Shown here piece by piece: positions 61,689 to 64,000 of a DNA stretch of 64,000 nt. Each line of letters starts with the position of its first letter. The first letter of the stretch is position 1. Location of the stretch: contig NZ_JAOCDM010000003.1 in NCBI RefSeq assembly GCF_029840925.1, positions 1-64,000 on the forward strand, given 5' to 3'. A program made the translations under genes and the position numbers. The notes beneath the pieces were generated by a model. That model did not search any database, was not told the origin of the DNA, and saw only the letters and a program-made list of their open reading frames with translations. Origin of the DNA: Pseudomonas sp. GD03858. Lineage in GTDB: Bacteria > Pseudomonadota > Gammaproteobacteria > Pseudomonadales > Pseudomonadaceae.

Positions 61689-62036
61689 GTGAAGGATCTG
61701 GCAATGTGGTCCCGAGTTCTGATGTTGCTGGTTTTTGCAGTCGGGTTCGTCAGAACGCTGATCACGCAGTACCGCTCCAGAAAGTACCTGGGCGACTTGA
61801 CCGTGCGCTGTCCCGAGTTCCTGCCGGAGACCAAGGGGCCTGTTTATTTCAAGACGGGCGTGGAGTTCAGGATGATGTCCTTTCTTTACACGCGCCGTTA
61901 TCAAGGGTTGGCGGACGCCACCCTGCGCGATCGGGGTGAACAGCTCAGATGTCGATGCATCCTCGATACGCTGTTGGGATGCATGGCTTTGCTTCTGTGT
62001 CTGGCGAACTTCGCCTTCACGGCAAACGGTTACTGA
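61689..62036 (+). CDS. hypothetical membrane protein with two helices
   Basis: 115 residues from a GTG with a perfect AGGAGG seven bases upstream. Membrane helices at about 7-24 (VLMLLVFAVGFVRTLI) and 94-111 (LLGCMALLLCLANFAF); the loop between them is basic and has FRMMSFLYTRRYQGLAD. I do not recognise a family. Codon use is somewhat less GC-rich than its neighbours. Monocistronic, convergent with glpT. Confidence 0.65.
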   Translation: MKDLAMWSRVLMLLVFAVGFVRTLITQYRSRKYLGDLTVRCPEFLPETKGPVYFKTGVEFRMMSFLYTRRYQGLADATLRDRGEQLRCRCILDTLLGCMALLLCLANFAFTANGY

Positions 62037-62132
62037 CGACCGCCTGGTGCGGGCTTGAGCAAGCATTCACCGGGCTGGCCAGTCGATCCCGAGAGGCGTC
62101 TCTCGGGATCGACCTGCACATCGCTTATGACT

Positions 62133-63485
62133 TCACGCCACTGCCTCACGGCCGGCGCTCGCCACCTTGGTATGGCGCAGCGTCGGAATCAGGAACGCGA
62201 TCGCCAGTACGCAAGCGCTTACCAGCAATACGAAGCCGCCATCCCAGCCGAAGTGGTCGACGGTGTAGCCCATCGCCGCACTGGCCGCCACCGAGCCGCC
62301 CAGGTAGCCGAACAGCCCGGTGAAGCCCGCGGCGGTGCCGGCGGCTTTCTTCGGCGCCAGTTCCAGCGCCTGCAGGCCGATCAGCATTACCGGCCCGTAG
62401 ATCAGGAAACCGATGGAGAACAGCGCGATCATGTCGATGGTCGGGTTGCCTGGTGGGTTGAGCCAGTACACCAGGGTGGCCACGGTCACCAGGGCCATGA
62501 ACACGATGCCGGTCAGGCCGCGGTTGCCCCGGAAGATCTTGTCGGACATCCAGCCGCACAGCAGCGTGCCAGGGATGCCGGCCCACTCGTAGAAGAAGTA
62601 GGCCCACGAGGTGGTATCGACGCTGAAGTGCTTGGCTTCCTTCAGGTAGGTCGGCGCCCAGTCCAGCACGCCGTAGCGCAGCAGGTAGACGAACACGTTG
62701 GCCAGGGCGATGTACCACAGCAGTTTGTTGCGCAGCACGTACTCGACGAAGATCTGCTTGGCGCTGAATTCCTGCTCGTGGCTTTCATCGTAGCCTTGCG
62801 GGTAGTCGTTCTTGTACTGCTCGATCGGTGGCAGGCCCACCGACTGCGGGGTATCGCGCATCATGGCGAAGGCGAACACGGCCACCAGCACCGCCACGGC
62901 GGCGGGCACGTAGAAGGCCGCATGCCAGTCGTTGGTCCAGCCCAGGCCGAGCAGGAACAGCGGGCCGATCAGGCCGCCGCCGACGTTGTGGGCGACGTTC
63001 CATACCGAGACCACGCCACCACGCTCCTTTTGCGACCACCAGTGCACCATGGTCCGTCCGCTCGGCGGCCAGCCCATGCCCTGGGCCCAGCCGTTGATGA
63101 ACAACAGCGCGAACATGATCGCCACGCTGGAGGTGGCCCAATGCGCGAAACCGAAAATGAACATCACCCCCGCCGAGACCAACAGGCCGAACGGCAGGAA
63201 GTAGCGCGGGTTGGAGCGGTCCGATACCAGGCCCATGAGGAACTTGGACAGGCCGTAGGCAATGGCGATGGCGGAGATCGCCACGCCCAGTTGACCACGG
63301 CTGTAGCCCTCTTCCTCGATCAGGTAGGGCATGGCCAGGGAGAAGTTCTTGCGCAGCAGATAGTAGCCGGCATAGCCGATGAAGATCCCGGCGAAGATTT
63401 GCCAGCGCAGGCGCCGGTAGGTGCTGTCGACGCGCTCGTCGGGCAGCGGCGCCTGGTGCGCGGCAGGGCGGAAGAAGGCGAACAT
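62133..63485 (-). CDS. glpT: glycerol-3-phosphate transporter GlpT (MFS, OPA family)
   Basis: 450 residues with 12 predicted helices. OPA-family signatures: [20 protein letters not shown] near the start (substrate-binding arginine region), [20 protein letters not shown] after helix 2, [13 protein letters not shown] in helix 4-5, and [13 protein letters not shown] at the second half. It exchanges sn-glycerol-3-phosphate for inorganic phosphate in the inner membrane and also admits fosfomycin in other species. Length equals that of E. coli GlpT (about 452). No other glp gene is adjacent. Confidence 0.94.
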   Translation of the reverse strand: MFAFFRPAAHQAPLPDERVDSTYRRLRWQIFAGIFIGYAGYYLLRKNFSLAMPYLIEEEGYSRGQLGVAISAIAIAYGLSKFLMGLVSDRSNPRYFLPFGLLVSAGVMFIFGFAHWATSSVAIMFALLFINGWAQGMGWPPSGRTMVHWWSQKERGGVVSVWNVAHNVGGGLIGPLFLLGLGWTNDWHAAFYVPAAVAVLVAVFAFAMMRDTPQSVGLPPIEQYKNDYPQGYDESHEQEFSAKQIFVEYVLRNKLLWYIALANVFVYLLRYGVLDWAPTYLKEAKHFSVDTTSWAYFFYEWAGIPGTLLCGWMSDKIFRGNRGLTGIVFMALVTVATLVYWLNPPGNPTIDMIALFSIGFLIYGPVMLIGLQALELAPKKAAGTAAGFTGLFGYLGGSVAASAAMGYTVDHFGWDGGFVLLVSACVLAIAFLIPTLRHTKVASAGREAVA

Positions 63486-63511
63486 GTGAAGCTCCAGGTT
63501 GTTATAGGTAT

Positions 63512-63560
63512 GCGAAAGCGAATTTTACATTTTCGTTACAGAAAAAATATCGCTTTTGTC
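63512..63560 (-). promoter_or_regulatory. AT-rich glpT control region
   Basis: AAAGCGA (63515-63521) and TCGCTTT (63550-63556) form an inverted pair, and ATTTTCGTTACAGAAAAAAT lies between, resembling operators of GlpR-type repressors. It ends about 27 bases before the glpT ATG. Regulator assignment is a guess. Confidence 0.4.
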
Positions 63561-63708
63561 GCAAGCCGTTGTTGTTTTGTGAACGCCTTGTAGGAGGGAG
63601 CCTACCTGGAGCGGGCAATCCCCTCTTATGAATGATGGCAAAAAGCTACGCATTCTTCGGAAGTGAACCACTTTTCCGGCTCAATTCATGGATAGATGAG
63701 CCCGCACT

Positions 63709-64000
63709 ATGGAAATCACTGCTTCGCACGTAGAACGCACGCCCGCCATCCCACGCACCGCAGCACTGCCCAGCCTCCACATCGCCACCGATGCCTTCGC
63801 CACCTGGCGCCTCACCGCCGATCTGCTGTTCAACCCGTCAAGTCGGTCAGGGGATGCCTTCAACGCCTCGTTCAAGGTTTTTCACTTCCATCGGTTTCTG
63901 CTTTGCAGCGGGCGTCTGGATGGCGCCCGCTATGGCCGCGATCGGGCTCGCCTGGGCTGGTGCGACCTCGACCATTACCTCCTGCACGTGCCGCTGCAAC
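63709..64000 (+). CDS. AraC-family regulator, N-terminal part (cut by window end)
   Basis: 97 codons remain open to the window edge. The sequence FATWRLTADLLFN...FKVFHFHRFLLCSGRLDG...RDRARLGWCDLDHYLLHVPLQ matches the N-terminal sensing domain of AraC_binding_2-type regulators, in which the motif before DHYLLHLPL-like strands is conserved. The DNA-binding domain lies beyond the window. Divergent from glpT. No clear ribosome site; the start is the first ATG of the frame. Confidence 0.7.
   Translation, partial: MEITASHVERTPAIPRTAALPSLHIATDAFATWRLTADLLFNPSSRSGDAFNASFKVFHFHRFLLCSGRLDGARYGRDRARLGWCDLDHYLLHVPLQ

Overview
The window looks like chromosome from a Pseudomonas of the putida/entomophila type. 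The DNA is GC-rich. Two families of intergenic REP palindromes recur. It carries a PrrF-type iron sRNA with a Fur box, liu-type leucine/isovalerate catabolism genes, a GlgE-type trehalose/alpha-glucan locus, and many small proteins of families common in Pseudomonas. I see no rRNA, CRISPR array, insertion sequence, transposase or prophage block.

Layout. 1-5.8 kb: the 5' part of queD, a patatin-like lipase, two PepSY proteins with an OmpR-type two-component system, a structured leader or sRNA, and an HPP-CBS membrane protein. 5.8-12.2 kb: a LysR regulator, a leucine-rich-repeat protein kinase, an acyl-CoA synthetase, zapE, a DUF465 protein and tRNA-Gln(TTG). 12.2-17.3 kb: a bacteriophytochrome with a single-domain receiver and a REC-PAS-kinase-REC hybrid, all in one direction. 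17.6-23.9 kb: a complete archaic (Csu-type) chaperone-usher pilus operon with four SCPU subunits, chaperone, usher and two-domain tip protein. 24-27.4 kb: an M14 carboxypeptidase, a small protein fusing sigma region 4 to a FecR-like N-domain behind its own Fur-like box, PrrF, a DUF6124-like gene and an S24-fold repressor. 27.8-35.7 kb: liuABCD, a divergent acyl-CoA synthetase across two LiuR-like boxes, and a lone ACP.

35.9-61.5 kb is a carbohydrate-storage and stress region. One operon, rightward, is glgE, treS-maltokinase and glgB. The other, leftward, is glgA, treZ, malQ, treY, a DUF2934 protein with a histone-like tail, and glgX. Beside them lie gnd-zwf (oxidative pentose phosphate) and a GH15 glucan hydrolase. 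Together the genes can build alpha-glucan (GlgA; or TreS/maltokinase to GlgE and GlgB), trim it (GlgX, MalQ), and turn it into trehalose (TreY, TreZ). No glgC or glgP is present. Candidate AlgU/RpoE-type promoters (GAAC-N17-TC) stand before glgA, glgE and, more weakly, the GH15 gene. This suggests envelope/osmotic-stress control of the whole region. The window ends with a small membrane protein, glpT, and the start of an AraC-type regulator gene cut by the window edge.
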